A stretch of 64,000 nucleotides of DNA from Stenocarpella maydis (Eukaryota; Ascomycota; Sordariomycetes; Diaporthales; Diaporthaceae), in contig NQMI01000036.1 in NCBI GenBank assembly GCA_002270565.1, positions 1-64,000 of the forward strand, in the 5' to 3' direction. Below are positions 35,208 to 47,900 of this stretch, piece by piece. The notes beneath the pieces were generated by a model, which searched no databases, had not been told where the DNA came from, and was given only the letters and a program-made list of their open reading frames with translations. The position numbers and the translations under genes were made by a program. Position 1 is the stretch's first letter; the number at the start of each line of letters is the position of its first letter.

Positions 35208-36265
35208 AAGGCCGGCAGAGACGGCCCCCCAGACGCCTTTCCTCAACGATGAGACGAGATGATATGGATGAGGATGAGAGGTGATTGCGTTCGGCGAGGT
35301 TCAAGGCCCCCGAAATGCCTTGTGAGCGTAGAGGGGTCACAACAGGGGCAATAATTGTATAATGTAAGCTGCACATGCGTTGCCCCGTTGCCAAGCAGCT
35401 GGGAAGGTCACTGGGGGGCGTTGGAGTGACGGTTCCCTTCTCTGCAGGCCACGTTGTTGAACTAGGCCGAGGCATGCATTCTTGACAGCAAGAAGACAAT
35501 GAATGAATCACTCAGGTTAGAGATACATCGGAAGAGATGAAGGGTGTCTGCTCTGAAGATGTGTGCACAGCCAGCTAGCCCTCGTGCCCAGTTTGGGTCC
35601 CCCCACAATGAATAGCTAGCTGCTGCTTTCGTTTTTAATCCGGCCGGGATTCGCTTTTTTTGAAAAAAGAAAGAAAGAAAGAAAGAAAGAAAATCAGCTG
35701 CGGCAGTCCCTTGATACAGCCGTAAACGCTAAATAGCCCAGCGCGAAATAAGAAACATAATACCGATAACAATAAATTTTAAAACACAATAGCCACTAAC
35801 AAAATACTGATCGCCTCGTGATGGGGCTCACAATGAATAGGCTCCTCTAGTGTTCGTACTCAGGTACCTAGGTGAATATGAGTGGGCCCCAATCAGAGCC
35901 AGAGCCCAAAGTGGCCGCCAGGGCAGGTAAGCTACGATAACGATAAGCAGTGCAGTGTCAGGCAGGGGCCGTTCAGGACTAGGTAGGTACTTAAGTAAAG
36001 GTAGCTCCGGTGTTCACTCATTGTCGCAGCTGGGCCGGACATCCTTCTGATCCAACTTTTGATGATGCCAACTTCGCCCCGTTTCTCTTCATTCATCCCA
36101 ACCCATTGCTTTTAAAGTGGCAGCGTTGGTACAGGACATGTTTCTTCGACTGTCATCCCAACCCCAAGTCGAACGCATGTACCGGAAGTAGTCGACCCGA
36201 TCAGTTGGACGGAGCGCGTCATTGGTCGCGGAACGATTATCGCACAACATCTGTCGCAAACCACC
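35208..36265. other. 1 kb intergenic region with GAAA microsatellite
   Basis: 3' flank of snx41 and promoter of the capping-enzyme gene, both on the plus strand. It contains a GAAA tetramer run and an AT-rich patch at 35700-35820. No coding frame is supported. Confidence 0.5.
35667..35692. repeat. (GAAA)n microsatellite
   Basis: About six GAAA units, preceded by short T and A runs. Confidence 0.9.
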
Positions 36266-37532
36266 ATGGATGCAAGCGCAGCTCCCATCGCCAAGATTGA
36301 TGACCCCGGCGTCCGAGCCGAGGGGCAGCTGCTCCAAAATCTCCGGCAAGAAGTCGCCCAGCTGCTGGGGCGATCGCAGATCACCTTCCCAGGCGCCCAG
36401 CCTGTGAGCTTCTCTAGGCGGCACATCCAGGAGCTGATGACCAAGGAGTAAGCCGGCGCGCTGCGAACTGCAGACGCGATAACGCCCTCCTCTCTATCCC
36501 CCAACCTCTGGCTAACGTGTTCCCGCACGACACAGCTACTTCGTCTGTGAGAAGACTGACGGCATTCGCTACCTCCTATATCTGACCTCAGACGAGAACG
36601 GCGACGAGATCGCCTACCTGATCGACCGCAAGAACGACTTCTGGTTCATGCACTACCGCAACCTGCACTTCCCCACTCCAGAGAACGAGGGCGGGCAGCA
36701 CGACAAGTCCATCATAGATGGCGAGCTGATCATGAGTCGGCAACCCAACGGCACCGAGAAGCCACAATTCCTCGTCTTCGACTGCCTCATGTTGGACGGC
36801 ATGTCCCTCCTGGAACGGCCCCTCGACAAGCGGCTCGCGTACTTCAACCAAAAGATATACGCGCCGTACCGGCAGATCTTCAAGAAGTACCCGGACGAGG
36901 CGAGGTTCCAGGCCTTCCAGCTGGTCATGAAGGAGATGCAACTGGCCTACGGCATGGTCAAGATGTTCCGCGAGATCCTCCCGAACCTGGCGCATGGCAA
37001 CGACGGGCTCATCTTCACGTGCCGCGAGACCCCCTACAAGTGCGGCACCGACGAGCACATCCTCAAGTGGAAGCCGGCAGACGAGAACACGGTTGACTTC
37101 AAGCTGCAGCTCAGCTTCCCCACCGTCGAACCTGACGAGCAGGACCGAGCCGAGGGCATCACGGAGCCCTACGTCGACTACGAGAGCGTGCCCTCCGCGA
37201 AGCTGCTCATCTTCGCGCAGGGTCAGGTCGACCGCGGCACGGACCCTTACGTCGACTACGGCGACCTCTTCCTGACTGAGGACGAGTGGAACACCCTCAA
37301 GAGCCTCGGGGACCCGCTCAATGGCCGCATCATCGAGTGTTATGTCGACGAGAGAGGCCGCTGGCGCATGTACCGCTTCCGCGACGACAAGCACCATGCT
37401 AACCACATTACTGTCGTCGATAAAGTCATTGAGAGCATACACAACCCCGTCACACAGCAGATGCTCGAGGAGGCGGGGTCAGCTATCAGGGATAAGTGGA
37501 AGGCGCGTGAGGCGGCTAGACAGCGGCACTGA
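36266..37532 (+). CDS. ceg1: mRNA-capping enzyme guanylyltransferase (alpha subunit)
   Basis: Two exons: 36266-36447 and 36536-37532, with an 88-bp intron (GTAAGC donor, GCTAAC branch, CACAG acceptor), giving 392 aa. The nucleotidyltransferase motifs are in order: motif I EKTDGIR with the GMP-accepting Lys at residue 67; DGELI; FLVFDCLMLDG; motif IV HGNDGLIFT; motif V HILKWKP. A C-terminal OB-fold part ends with RMYRFRDDKHHANH and a helical tail. The enzyme transfers GMP from GTP to the diphosphate end of nascent RNA polymerase II transcripts. In fungi it works with a separate RNA triphosphatase, consistent with the absence of a phosphatase domain here. Length is close to that expected for fungal Ceg1/Pce1. 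Confidence 0.95.
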
Positions 37533-40154
37533 GTGGGCTATATGACTTGAACGCTGAGTAACTAGACCGGATGGGTGACTGGGCCCGCTGTGTGGTGAGG
37601 CCTCCTGGAGTGGGTGAACCGACTGAGTGATTGGATTAGATCTACTCGGTAATCGGATCGACTTGATGACCGGACGTGCGGATAGTTGGGCTGACTTGGT
37701 GCTCGGCCCTGTCATCGCTTCGGCGTGTCCCTTCTGTGATCCCACCGGAGGACCTTCTTGCGCACAAGGTTGGGGAGTGTGGCAGCGATGGGAGGATCCA
37801 TCATCAGGTGCGAGTTGCGACAACTACGGGAAACAACCTCACCGTGTCTCCTACCTTCTCCTGTTATGCTCAGGAGGGAAATGAACAGTTGGGCGTGGCA
37901 CAAGCCGGTGAAGATGCAAAATGATGTGGTGCGGTTCGAGGTGATGTGGCGTTCGGTTTGCCTCAGGAATGGCCCTGCAAAAGGTAGCGATGGTAAGGGA
38001 TTTACTAGGGGGCATGGAGTCTCTTCGTATTTTCTTCTTCTCTGTTGATTGAGGGATCGGTCTAGATACAAGTGGCTCATTCATGGCGTTCAGGAAAGCT
38101 TTTTCCAGGAAAGGAGGTCATACGTCTATAGGTCAGTCGGTGGGAATTGGGTCTCTTTTTGGCTAGCTGAGTAGTAACTATAATCCATGATAATTCTCAC
38201 TCCCGCCCGTCCTTTCTTATGAGCTGAAATGTATTCATAACCATTGGACACCCAGGTGTCTTTTTGATCTCGGGTTAAGTTGATGACAAGTGCCAAGTAT
38301 TACTAGCTCCCCGACATGGAGAGCACTCAAATCCTCTCGTCGAAATATAAGCCTCAAAAGGTTCTCCGAGAGCAATGCTTCTGTCCCATAACATATAGGT
38401 TGAGTAAGGTAACTTTGTGTACTAAGGGGATGAAGACTTGTCCGTTGCAAATATTCATCTGTGATTTTTCTCATGCCAAGGTCCGCCCGATGAATAACTA
38501 ATTTAGCGGAGCGGGTTGTACACTGAGCTTGTAAGGGATGCAACCTATAGTTGCTTATTTCTTAATATATTTTAATGCTGCCTCTCTTGTCATGGGTGCG
38601 ATCATTTTCTGGTTGCCTTGTTTGAGGTTTCGTGGTCGTCCGATGGCTTCTTCGTACCGACAGGTGGTGCAGTAACTCAGTGCGATGAAAGGATACAATG
38701 AACGGGAGCACCGGATAGAGGCCACAGAATGTAACAAGGTTGCTCTTTCAGCCCCAAGTCCTTTCACATCCTCAGTTTTTCCACCTTCGCAGGTATCCTT
38801 CTACGCGATTATCAAATAATCGCCACCCTCATATCCATCATTTCCCATCCCCGGATCTTCCCTCCTGGCCTCTCGAAGGAGAAATTGAAAACCTCTCCAG
38901 TTACATGCATATCCCATCGACTTTCACCAAAGCAGACGAGCACATCTGGAAACGGTCCCGACATCTTTTCTAAATCCACTCGAACAGACATTGCGGGCCT
39001 CGTGAAGCTTAACACCCACGCGATGTCCAGTTCAGACCTTGGCCTGACACTCTATAGGTGGGTCGCAAGAACAACAGTCGTACTGGCGCCGAGACGCAGT
39101 CCGCTCCAGGCGGAAATTATAGAAATCATGCTTCTGGTGACAACGTCTTAATCCACATCAATACCAGCCTCATCAACGTCAGCGTCGGCGACAGGGCGGT
39201 CAACTACAACCGCTGCACGGCAGAGGCCCTGCCACTGGTGGCGGCCGCTGCACTCACACCATCCGGGACGACTACTCTGTGCGCGCCGAGTAGGGAGAGT
39301 ACGTTGCTCACACTGAGTATTGGGAGTACGGAGAGAACTGTGGCGAGGGGCAGTGAGCAGGCCCAGAGTAGAACGAGGAGTAGCTGCACTACCACTCAAT
39401 TCTGGTATTCAACAAAAGACCCAAATCACAAATGAAATAAGAGGGCAACATAACCAATGATCCTGAATTTGTCTTGATGTCTCCCAGGAATCAAAGCACG
39501 GATCCTCACAGCTGATCACTCTGCAGCACGGGTGACCTCTAATGCACCGGCCTAGAACAGTGAGGTGAAAATGAAAACTGGTTGCCAACACTAATGTACA
39601 AGAGACAGAATGTTCCTATGGCCCCGCACCCACAGATGGCATTGAGAATCGTGTCGCCTGTATTGCAAGGCACATTAGGAGGTGAAAGAGATATTGGGAA
39701 GGGGCGGCGGGGCTGCATGAAGAATTGGGGGGGGGGTTGGTAGCGCAGAATGATCAAAATGAACCGTGAAAACGCCGTGGGACCAGAAGAAATTCCATGA
39801 CCTTCCATCCTAGATGATCCTCAAAGGGTGACCCGAAGTAGAACCTTCCCTGCCAGCTCCATACAAAGCCGTCCAGATTCAAGATGTAAATCTGAGAGAG
39901 AAGTCTCGGAGATGAGAAGGCCGAAGGAGGATGATGGATGAAGAAAGCGTGGTATTAAAACAGGCTATTGAATAGAACGAAACGTGCAATCCGTTCCATC
40001 TCGGGGTCCAACAAGACGGGTGTCTGTCTCTTGGGCAATGAAGGACTCGAAACGGTGCCAATGAAAGATGTGTTTCCGTTCAGGAGCAGCTGCAGGGAAA
40101 TGAACAAGGGATCGGAGTTTGAAAATGCACAGCCTGGTGAGGCGTCATCCAAAT
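37533..40154. other. 2.6 kb intergenic region
   Basis: No frame with family features. A 125-codon plus-strand frame at 39058-39435 and a hydrophobic minus-strand frame at 39395-39204 overlap one another; neither can be joined to further exons. The downstream part carries the 3' flank of the minus-strand membrane protein gene. Confidence 0.45.
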
Positions 40155-41826
40155 CTAGATCAGTAGAGCCAGCATGCAGACGAGCATGACGGCGCAGTAC
40201 TGGCCGTTGCCTATGCCTCCGTTGCCGCTGGCGCCCATGGGCTTTCCGCCGGCGGCCTTGTCGGCGCCGCTGTTGGCGGGTACGGTTGCAACGGTGGTCG
40301 GACCCGCGGTGGTCGGGGTGTAGGTGCCGTTGCCGTGGTTCGTCATGGTCAGCGTCCAGCCCGAAGGCGTGAAGAGGTGACGAGTGGTGGCAGACGAGTT
40401 GCTGATGGTCTCAGTGACGGACGCCAGGCTCACCGTGATGGTAGTTGACTGGGTGGTACTTGTGCTGGTCACGGTCGAAGGGCCGGTTCCGGTGCTGGTG
40501 TTGACAGAGCCGATGGTCACGCCGCCTTCTACGGACAAGGTGTCGGCTGACGGGCTGAGAGTCACGTAGATGGTCGTGGGTGGGCCGCAGACGGTGGTGT
40601 CAACGCCACTGATGGCGCTTCCAGTCGGAGTCTCAGTGCTGCCAGTCACAGACATGCCACTCATATCCATGCCGCTCATAGTGCTGCTGGCAGTGGTGCC
40701 TGTTCCAGACATCGCGCCCGTTTCCGTACTCGAAGAAGGGACCACACCTCCAGGCAAAGAAAGCGAGATGGAGATCTCCGAAAGGATCGGCGGTGGGTAG
40801 ATGTTTGTTATCGTTGCAGAGTTCACACTGACAACAATGGAGCCGGGCGGGGTGTTGGGCGATCCATAGGGGCGGTCACATGGGCCGGCACCGTCTCCCC
40901 ACTCGAGACAGTTCGAAGGGTTGGCTGGCACAAGACCAGATGTGTTGATGGTGCTTATGGTTGAGGTGGCAGAAGATGTGGCCATGGAGGACTCACCACT
41001 GGCACTGAGAGGGTCAATCGAGAAGATTTCCGTCCCAGATAGGGGAGGACTTGCGGCAGCAGCCGAGAATCCAGTGGCTCCAGTGGCTCCAGTAGTGCGA
41101 GCGAAGACGGTAGTGGTCATCTGGGTGCGCACGGTAGTCTGGACTGTGTCACTGCGAAATGTCAGTCCAGTCTGGGGGCGAGGCACAGTGAGGCACAAAA
41201 TTCAAACTTACGAAGTGGTGGTCAAGTGCCCAGTGTCAGCTGTGCCGCTGGCTGCAGGGAGGAAGGTTGTCGTGGTCTTGAGTACGCTGACCGTGACGTC
41301 GCCGGTGGTGCTGCTGCTGCAGTTCCCAGTAGCAACAGTCAAAGGGTCTGCCGAGGCCACGGCGTCACGGCCGACAAGTGTGGCAGCATCGTCATCGTCA
41401 ACCATGCCACTGAAGCCTTCCAGATACAACATGCGACTTCCGATTCGATCCCCAATAGCATCATTGCGGACAACAGACGCAGTGCCCTTCTCGTTGTTGA
41501 GGGTCTGAATCATATCCTGGTCTGCCCATAGCACATGGATTAGAATCAGTGTCACGATTGACGAATTGATGAGATTCAGACCATGACTTACCCTTGCTGA
41601 CCTGGAGGGCCAGGACAATGATGCCGACCATGGCAAGAAGGAAGAACAGATACCTGGCGATGCGGAAGTAGTTTATGCCCTTGGTGTAGTTGATGAGACG
41701 CGCGTCGCTCTTGGGCTTCTCATCGGCGCGAACGGGGGTCTGATCATCAGGTATCGCGATGACAGCAGGAGGGGCAGCGCCCGACTTCTCAAAGGCGTTG
41801 CCAGCGTGCTGGATACAGGCAGACAT
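40155..41826 (-). CDS. Ser/Thr-rich membrane protein, probably cell-surface
   Basis: Three exons: 41826-41592, 41521-41212 and 41151-40155, with introns of 70 and 60 bp, giving 513 aa. All junctions are in phase. A cytosolic N-terminus of about 50 residues precedes a single strong membrane segment (YLFFLLAMVGIIVLALQVS, about 58-77). The rest is dominated by Ser, Thr and Gly, likely heavily O-glycosylated, with NX(S/T) sites and one Cys pair in a CLEWGDGAGPC word that may be the only folded element. The last 12-15 residues are hydrophobic (YCAVMLVCMLALLI), resembling a GPI-attachment tail or a second membrane segment. I do not recognise the family; a wall-stress sensor or adhesin-like role is only a guess from composition. 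A much longer frame starting at 42819 overlaps exon 1 in another frame and is regarded as chance. Confidence 0.72.
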
Positions 41827-44800
41827 GATGAATGATTGATGATTGATGATGACGGGAACGAGAGGCTGTTCAAGAGATGGTGGTGAGAACGGCGGCCTTT
41901 GCTGGAATGCTGGGCACAAGAGAAGAAGGAAGAAGAAGAGGGTGGTGGATGGGGAAAGGTCCCTTGATGTTGTGTTGACGAGCAGGAAACCAAGGAGCGT
42001 GAAGGTGCTGCGGGTGGGTCGATGGAAAAGAGCGTGGGTTGGGAGGGAAACAAAGCTTGGGCTAAACAGCGTGTTGACGCGCCAAAAATGAAAGTGAGAG
42101 ATTTGCGAAGGGTGCGGTGAGGCAATGCAGGGAAGAGGGTCGAAGAAGGGCCGTATATCAGCACAAGACGGCAGCAGGAGGAAGCAACTGGGCGTCGTCG
42201 TGCAGCCGATTGAGTGGACAGGCTGGGCCAGAGGAGGACGGACAGGAGATGACGTGTGACGCGGGTTGGTAAAGAAGTGTTTGCACCAACGTTGCTCAAG
42301 GTGGACGACGCCAGGGGCAGCAGCCAATCGAGGCCCTCTGGTCAAGGAGCTTTTAGCTGGGGGGGACGGCACATACCGAGGTAGTTGGGCTTGGTCTGAC
42401 CAGCTGGGCAGGCGTTGAGATTGCTGTGACGATGCACAAGTTTGATGCGAGATGGTGGATGAAGAGTGGTTGGGGAGAGAGTGAGCGAGAGACGACGGGT
42501 CAAAAGCCTTAAGTGGGAAGGAGGCAGGAGGGAAGCGTGATGTGTGGGCTTGCTGGGGGATGGAGATCTCCAGATTGAAAGTTAAGCCGTTGTGAGAATG
42601 GGGTCTGCACAATCCTCTCGCCGACCAGTGGTGATATTCTTGTTGTTGATATTGTGGACGTATTTGTGTTTTTGTCGCCATGGTTGCAGCTCTCTCCACA
42701 TACAAAAGCAGCCAAGCCACCCAGTCTTGAGAATCACTCACTGTACAGCTAGCTCCTGCTCCAGTTCCAGCTCCCTCTATCCAACCAGCTGGCCAACCCC
42801 ATCCTGGCGACTCTGCCACCTGGCGTGCACACTATTGTGTTTCAATCTCTCTGGCTCAAGGATGAGCAAAGAAACGCCCACATGCTGTTGCTTCAATGAT
42901 CCTCCGTCCTTCAGTTCATAGTGTGGTACATCCATCCTGCTCAAGCATTCCCTCAGGACCCTTGATCGCCTCTAGTCGCCAACAAGACAAGAACTCACAC
43001 CTGACTGTTCCACCCAAAGTGCTCAGTCTTGTGCACCATATTTACCGTGGCAGCTCACTCCTTAAAGCCTTCGAGACTGCTCCTGGAGAGGGGGAACACG
43101 CGGGTAGCAGGCGTGTTGCAAAAGACACCTGATACCCCATCACAAAATGGAAAAACTCGTTGGGCTGTATGACAGGAAATGGAATATGGCTCAAGGTGAC
43201 AGCACCTGGAGAGCCAGGTGCTTCCACTCGAGATCCGGCCAGATACACGGAAGCCCTGGTGAAAACATATGCCGTGTTTTGTCCCGCGATAGTGCTGTAC
43301 ACGTTTCAAGTCTGCCGACATGTACAACCATCCCGGCCAGGGGTTACCAGTTCCTCGGTTCAAGCTATCTCGGCCGAGAGATGGGTGGCCTGGAACACCC
43401 TTTGCGTAAAAGGGGCGGGGAAAGCAGGGAAAGAAGAAGAAGGCAACCTAAATATAGGGTATCTGCCTTCCTCCAGGGCTGCAGTGCAGGTCCCAGCCTG
43501 TGCTTGCATCTCTCTTTGCCAGGAGTTCAGCGGTTGACAACATAGTAGAATGGCCATATACAGACCAAGAGACCAACAGACTACTGGTCTCGTGAGCCTT
43601 GACAGATTCCCTCCGCTATCCCATTCGCTGGATGCTGAGGGATGGCCCTGGTTGGTCAGTCGACCCAGAGCAGCCAGTGGGGCCTGGCAACAACGGAGAC
43701 ATAGGAAAAGGGTTTAGTTCCTGACTTGGCTCGGTGATATCCAAAACTTTGTAGCCTTGCAGTTCTGGTATGCCCCGAGGCCAGGCTCAAAGTTCAATCC
43801 AAGCCTGCTGTCTGCTGCCACTATATGCCTGGAACACTGGAACACAAGCAAGACAGTAGCCACGTAGAATTGGAATCGCCACGCCGTTAATGCCTGGAAG
43901 CCCTGGTCAAAAAGCCCCAAAAGCTCTAGCCATGAGAAGTCATTCTGAGAAGCTGTGACTATCTCGTCCCAAACACTTGTCTGCAGACACAGATGGTGAG
44001 ATAATAGAGGTCACATGTGAATGTATCGACAGTCAAAACGTCGAACACTATTCAGACAGTCTTCAAAATGGAAACAGCCAGTGAGGAGATATGCTTCACG
44101 AGCATTGGGAGCCTGTGTTGACAGTCTCACTGTTGAGGCCAGTCTGGTAGCTTGGACGTGTCTATGCAATGGCCATATGTGAGCTGGGAGTAACCGGGAA
44201 CAAAGGCCTGCGTACAATACCTATGTATATGGTTTTGAAAAAATGACTCGAGCATCCGAAGTCGATGCTGCTGTTGCTTGCATCAATCTTAGCACTTAGG
44301 TAGGTACTAAGTGTAAGACAGAGAGCCGAGACAGGCGGGCATGAAGCAAGTAAAAGAGACGTTGAGGTCGTCCCCCTCTCTTCGCGCTAAGTGGACGGGC
44401 CCACTTTTAATTGACTGTGGGGAAAAAGAGCACGCGCCTGGCCCGTTACTCGAGAGAGCGTCGCGTAACTGGACGGGAAGAGGACAAAGCTCAGGCTGGA
44501 GCAGCAGCAGCAGCGCGGGTCTCTTTTTTGGGATCTTGGGACTTGCGACCACGACTACACCACCGAATAGCACCACCACCCACCCACCCCCACCCAGCCT
44601 TTCTTTTCACTTGGCCTACAACCTCACAGCTCCTGTCTCAATCGTGTCGTGTCTGCGGCTGTGTCTATTTCATGTCAAGCGCGGCCCCTTCGCGACAGGC
44701 CCTCGCCGCTCAGTAACCGCCGCCCAGACTGCCTCGCTTGCTTTGATCCCACGAGCTGGCCCATCACCACTCCCACGACTGCTACGACCCGTCGCAGAAC

Positions 44801-44904
44801 CAAAACCCCTCAGCCTCGGTCATTGATCTGCAGGGCTTTGCGAGTAATTAAACTCGGGTCTTATCGTATCGCTGCCGCCAATTGAGAGAACCATTCGGCG
44901 CACC
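41827..44904. other. 3 kb intergenic region, divergent promoters
   Basis: Upstream region shared by the membrane protein (-) and Pds5 (+). The left part, 41830-42720, is purine-rich on the plus strand, meaning pyrimidine-rich in the direction of the membrane protein transcript. It probably includes its 5' leader. The right part, 44540-44900, is C-rich and probably the Pds5 leader. Nothing coding is supported between them. Confidence 0.5.
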
Positions 44905-47900
44905 ATGTCGTCCCGCCGAAGAAGAGCGGCCGAGCCCGCGCCCGAGGACGAGCAGCAGGAAGAGGAGCGCGACAACAACGGTCTGCAGTTCAACCAGCCA
45001 TTGTCCTGGCGCGCCGGCAGGCCCATACCCACGGCAGAGCTGCACAAGCGTCTCGACACCCTTGCCAAGGAGCTGGCAGAGCTGGATCAGGACTGGGAGC
45101 ACAAGGACTCGTTGACAAAGGTCGCAAAGGAGCTGTGCTCTGCCAACATCCTCGGCCACAAGGACAAAGGTGTCAAGGCATACGCTGCGTGTTGCATGGT
45201 CGACATCCTCAAGATCTGTGCCCCCGATGCGCCCTTCACCCCATCGCAGCTCAAGGTGAGCAGCTCAACGCGGCGCGACTGTACCTGCTGCCTGCGATGG
45301 CATGCTGACTTTAGAGCACTAGGACATCTTTTCCCTCTTCATCAACCAGATTCTACCTGCCTTGCAAGATCCGTCGTCTACCTGGAACAATCAGCACAGA
45401 TACGTCCTCATTTCCCTCTCCGACGTCCAGAGCATCCTCCTCCTTGACGAGATACCCAACAATGACGAGCTTTTTGTACGCCTCTTCACCTGCTGCTTCG
45501 ATACCGTCTCCGGGACCAAAGCGCCGACCGGCGAGCTTGTCGGAAAGGATATCGAGCACTACATGACGCAAATACTGGAAATGTTGATCGATGAGGCCAC
45601 CACCATCCCTTCCAAGGTTATCGACATCATCATGGCCCAATTCCTGCGCGCTGCAGCGCCAGGGGCCAGCAAGGACAGGGCCGAGCAAGCCACCCGGGAT
45701 GAGAACCAGACAACGCTGCTTCTCAAGGAAGAGCCCGCCGCCTACAAGATGGCAAGATCTGTCTGCGTCGAAAACCCCGAGAAGATGGCAAGATTCGTAG
45801 GGCAGTACTTCAGCGACGTCATCATGGAAGCTTCGGGCTTGGCCGGCAGTAATGGTCACCGGGCTGCAGATTCGGATGACGAGGACGGCCCAGCTGGGCC
45901 ATCAGAAGACGACCTCAAGGAGCTCCGCAAGGCACACCTGCTCATTCGGGAACTTTGGAAGGCGGCGCCGGCATCTCTGCAAAATGTCATCCCTCAGCTC
46001 GACGCAGAGCTGTCAGCCGACAACATCAGCTTGCGACAGCTTGCAACTGAGACCCTAGGAGATGTCATCTCAGGTATTGGGGCAGCTGGCCCACCACCTC
46101 CACCAGCGCTGGACCCTGCCGCATACCCCCTGTACAGAATGTCCGATTTTGACACCGATGATGCCCCTACAAATCCCCTGACCACCCCATTTTCTCCCTT
46201 GTCCTTCTCACAGACATACCACCAAGCCTACTCGAACTTTTTGAGCCGCAAGAACGACAAGTCACCAGTCATAAGAGCCTCGTGGACTACAGCTGTGGGG
46301 TACATCTTGTCCACGAATGCTGGAGGGATCGGGTTCAACAGGGAGGACGAGCGAACTCTCGTCCGTGGTCTGGGTGAGAAGCTAAATGATAGCGACGAGA
46401 AGGTCCGCCTGGCTGGTGTCAAGGCAATCGAATCTTTTAGCTTCCGCGATCTCATCCTCAAGCTAGCATCGGATGGCGGCCTGGAGAAGGAGAACTCGAT
46501 CCTCTCCAGCCTCGCCGATCGGTGCCGCGACAGGAGGCCACAGGTCCGAGTCGATGCCATGGCGCTGCTGGGGAAGCTGTGGGCCATCTCAACGGGCGAA
46601 ATCCTAGCCGGCAATCAGGTTGTCGTGGGTGCTCTGTCGGCTGCCCCTTCAAAGATCTACAGCTCCTTCTACGCCAATGATCTGGAAGTGAACGTGCTCC
46701 TCGACAGGGTGGTCTTCGAGTGTCTGGTCCCCTTGTCCTTCCCACCTCCCAAGAAGAGTTCGAAGAGCGCAAATGGAAGTTCTCAGTCGCAATCCCAGCC
46801 AGGGGCAGCTGGCTACGACCAGGACGCTGTCAGGGCGGAGAGGATACTCCTGCTGATACGTTCACTTGACCAGAACGCCAAGAAGGCTTTCTTCGCCATT
46901 CAAGCCCGGCAACCACAGTTCGCCACCATACTCCAGACTTTCCTCAAGGCATGCGACGCGTACAATGGTGGCGTCATGGAGCAGGACGAGGAACGCAAGA
47001 CAAAAAACTTGAAGAACACTATTGACTACATCACGCGGTTCCTTCCTGATGATGCAAAGGTCAGGTCGGAGCTGCTCAAGTTTGCCAAGGCGAACAATTC
47101 CCGAAACTACCAGCTGGTCAAGTTTATAACCGGGGCCGAGCATGACTTCAAGACGGCCCGGAACGCGTTGAAGGAGCTCATCAAGCGTCTGCAAGGCGCC
47201 CAACTCTCTGGCGTTGCTGATGTCCTGATACCGCTGCTTTACAGGTCAGGGTACTTCATGTTCAACCGCAGCCATTTGTCTACCATCCTGGATTATTCCA
47301 GGACCGACCGAGACGGCTTTGGGGCCACCGCCCATGAGATTCTGAATGAGATCTCGCAACGCACACCGGATCTGTTTAAATCTCACATTGGGGATCTTTG
47401 CAAAGACCTTGCGGAAAAGGCGCCGACTGCAACACGAGCAAACGAGCCCTCGGTTGTTGAGACACTCAAGGCCTGCGCCTCATACGCACGGAAATACCCG
47501 GCCGAAATCCCTAAGGACAAGAACTTTGTGCAGATGATGATCAATTTTGCGCTTTACGGCACGCCCTGGAAGGCGGCCAAGTATGCAGTCAATATTCTTC
47601 TAGCAAACAAGGATGAGACGGGTCTTTTGAATGCCACGAGGCTATTCAAAGAGGTTCTGAAGCAATGGAAGTACGGGGCTCCCCATTTCCTCAATAAGCT
47701 GGCCATAGTCTCCCAACTCGAGATTCTGGCTCCGAAGGTCACGTTGGACAAGGACCAGACCATTCTCGAGATGATCCAAGACATTCTGAAGCAGGTCCGC
47801 ACCGATGCCAAGGACAGCGATCCGGACTGGGTCAGTGATGCGGACATGGACGAGGAATGCATTGCGAAATGCCTGGCTTTGAAGATCCTGGTCAACCGGC

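Noticed and set aside
36588..37442. 284-codon frame opposite the guanylyltransferase
   Set aside because: Antisense shadow caused by strong GC bias at third codon positions; rich in Val, Leu, Glu and Arg as such shadows are.
39058..39435. 125-codon plus-strand frame with NTSLINVSVGD-like words, and a hydrophobic frame opposite it
   Set aside because: Neither has joinable exons or recognisable domains; the hydrophobic start on the minus strand is short and followed by Ala/Ser-rich residues. Left as unsupported.
41461..42819. 452-codon minus-strand frame overlapping the membrane-protein gene
   Set aside because: Its downstream part overlaps exon 1 of the Ser/Thr-rich membrane protein in a different frame. 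The upstream part is low-complexity translation of a pyrimidine-rich leader.
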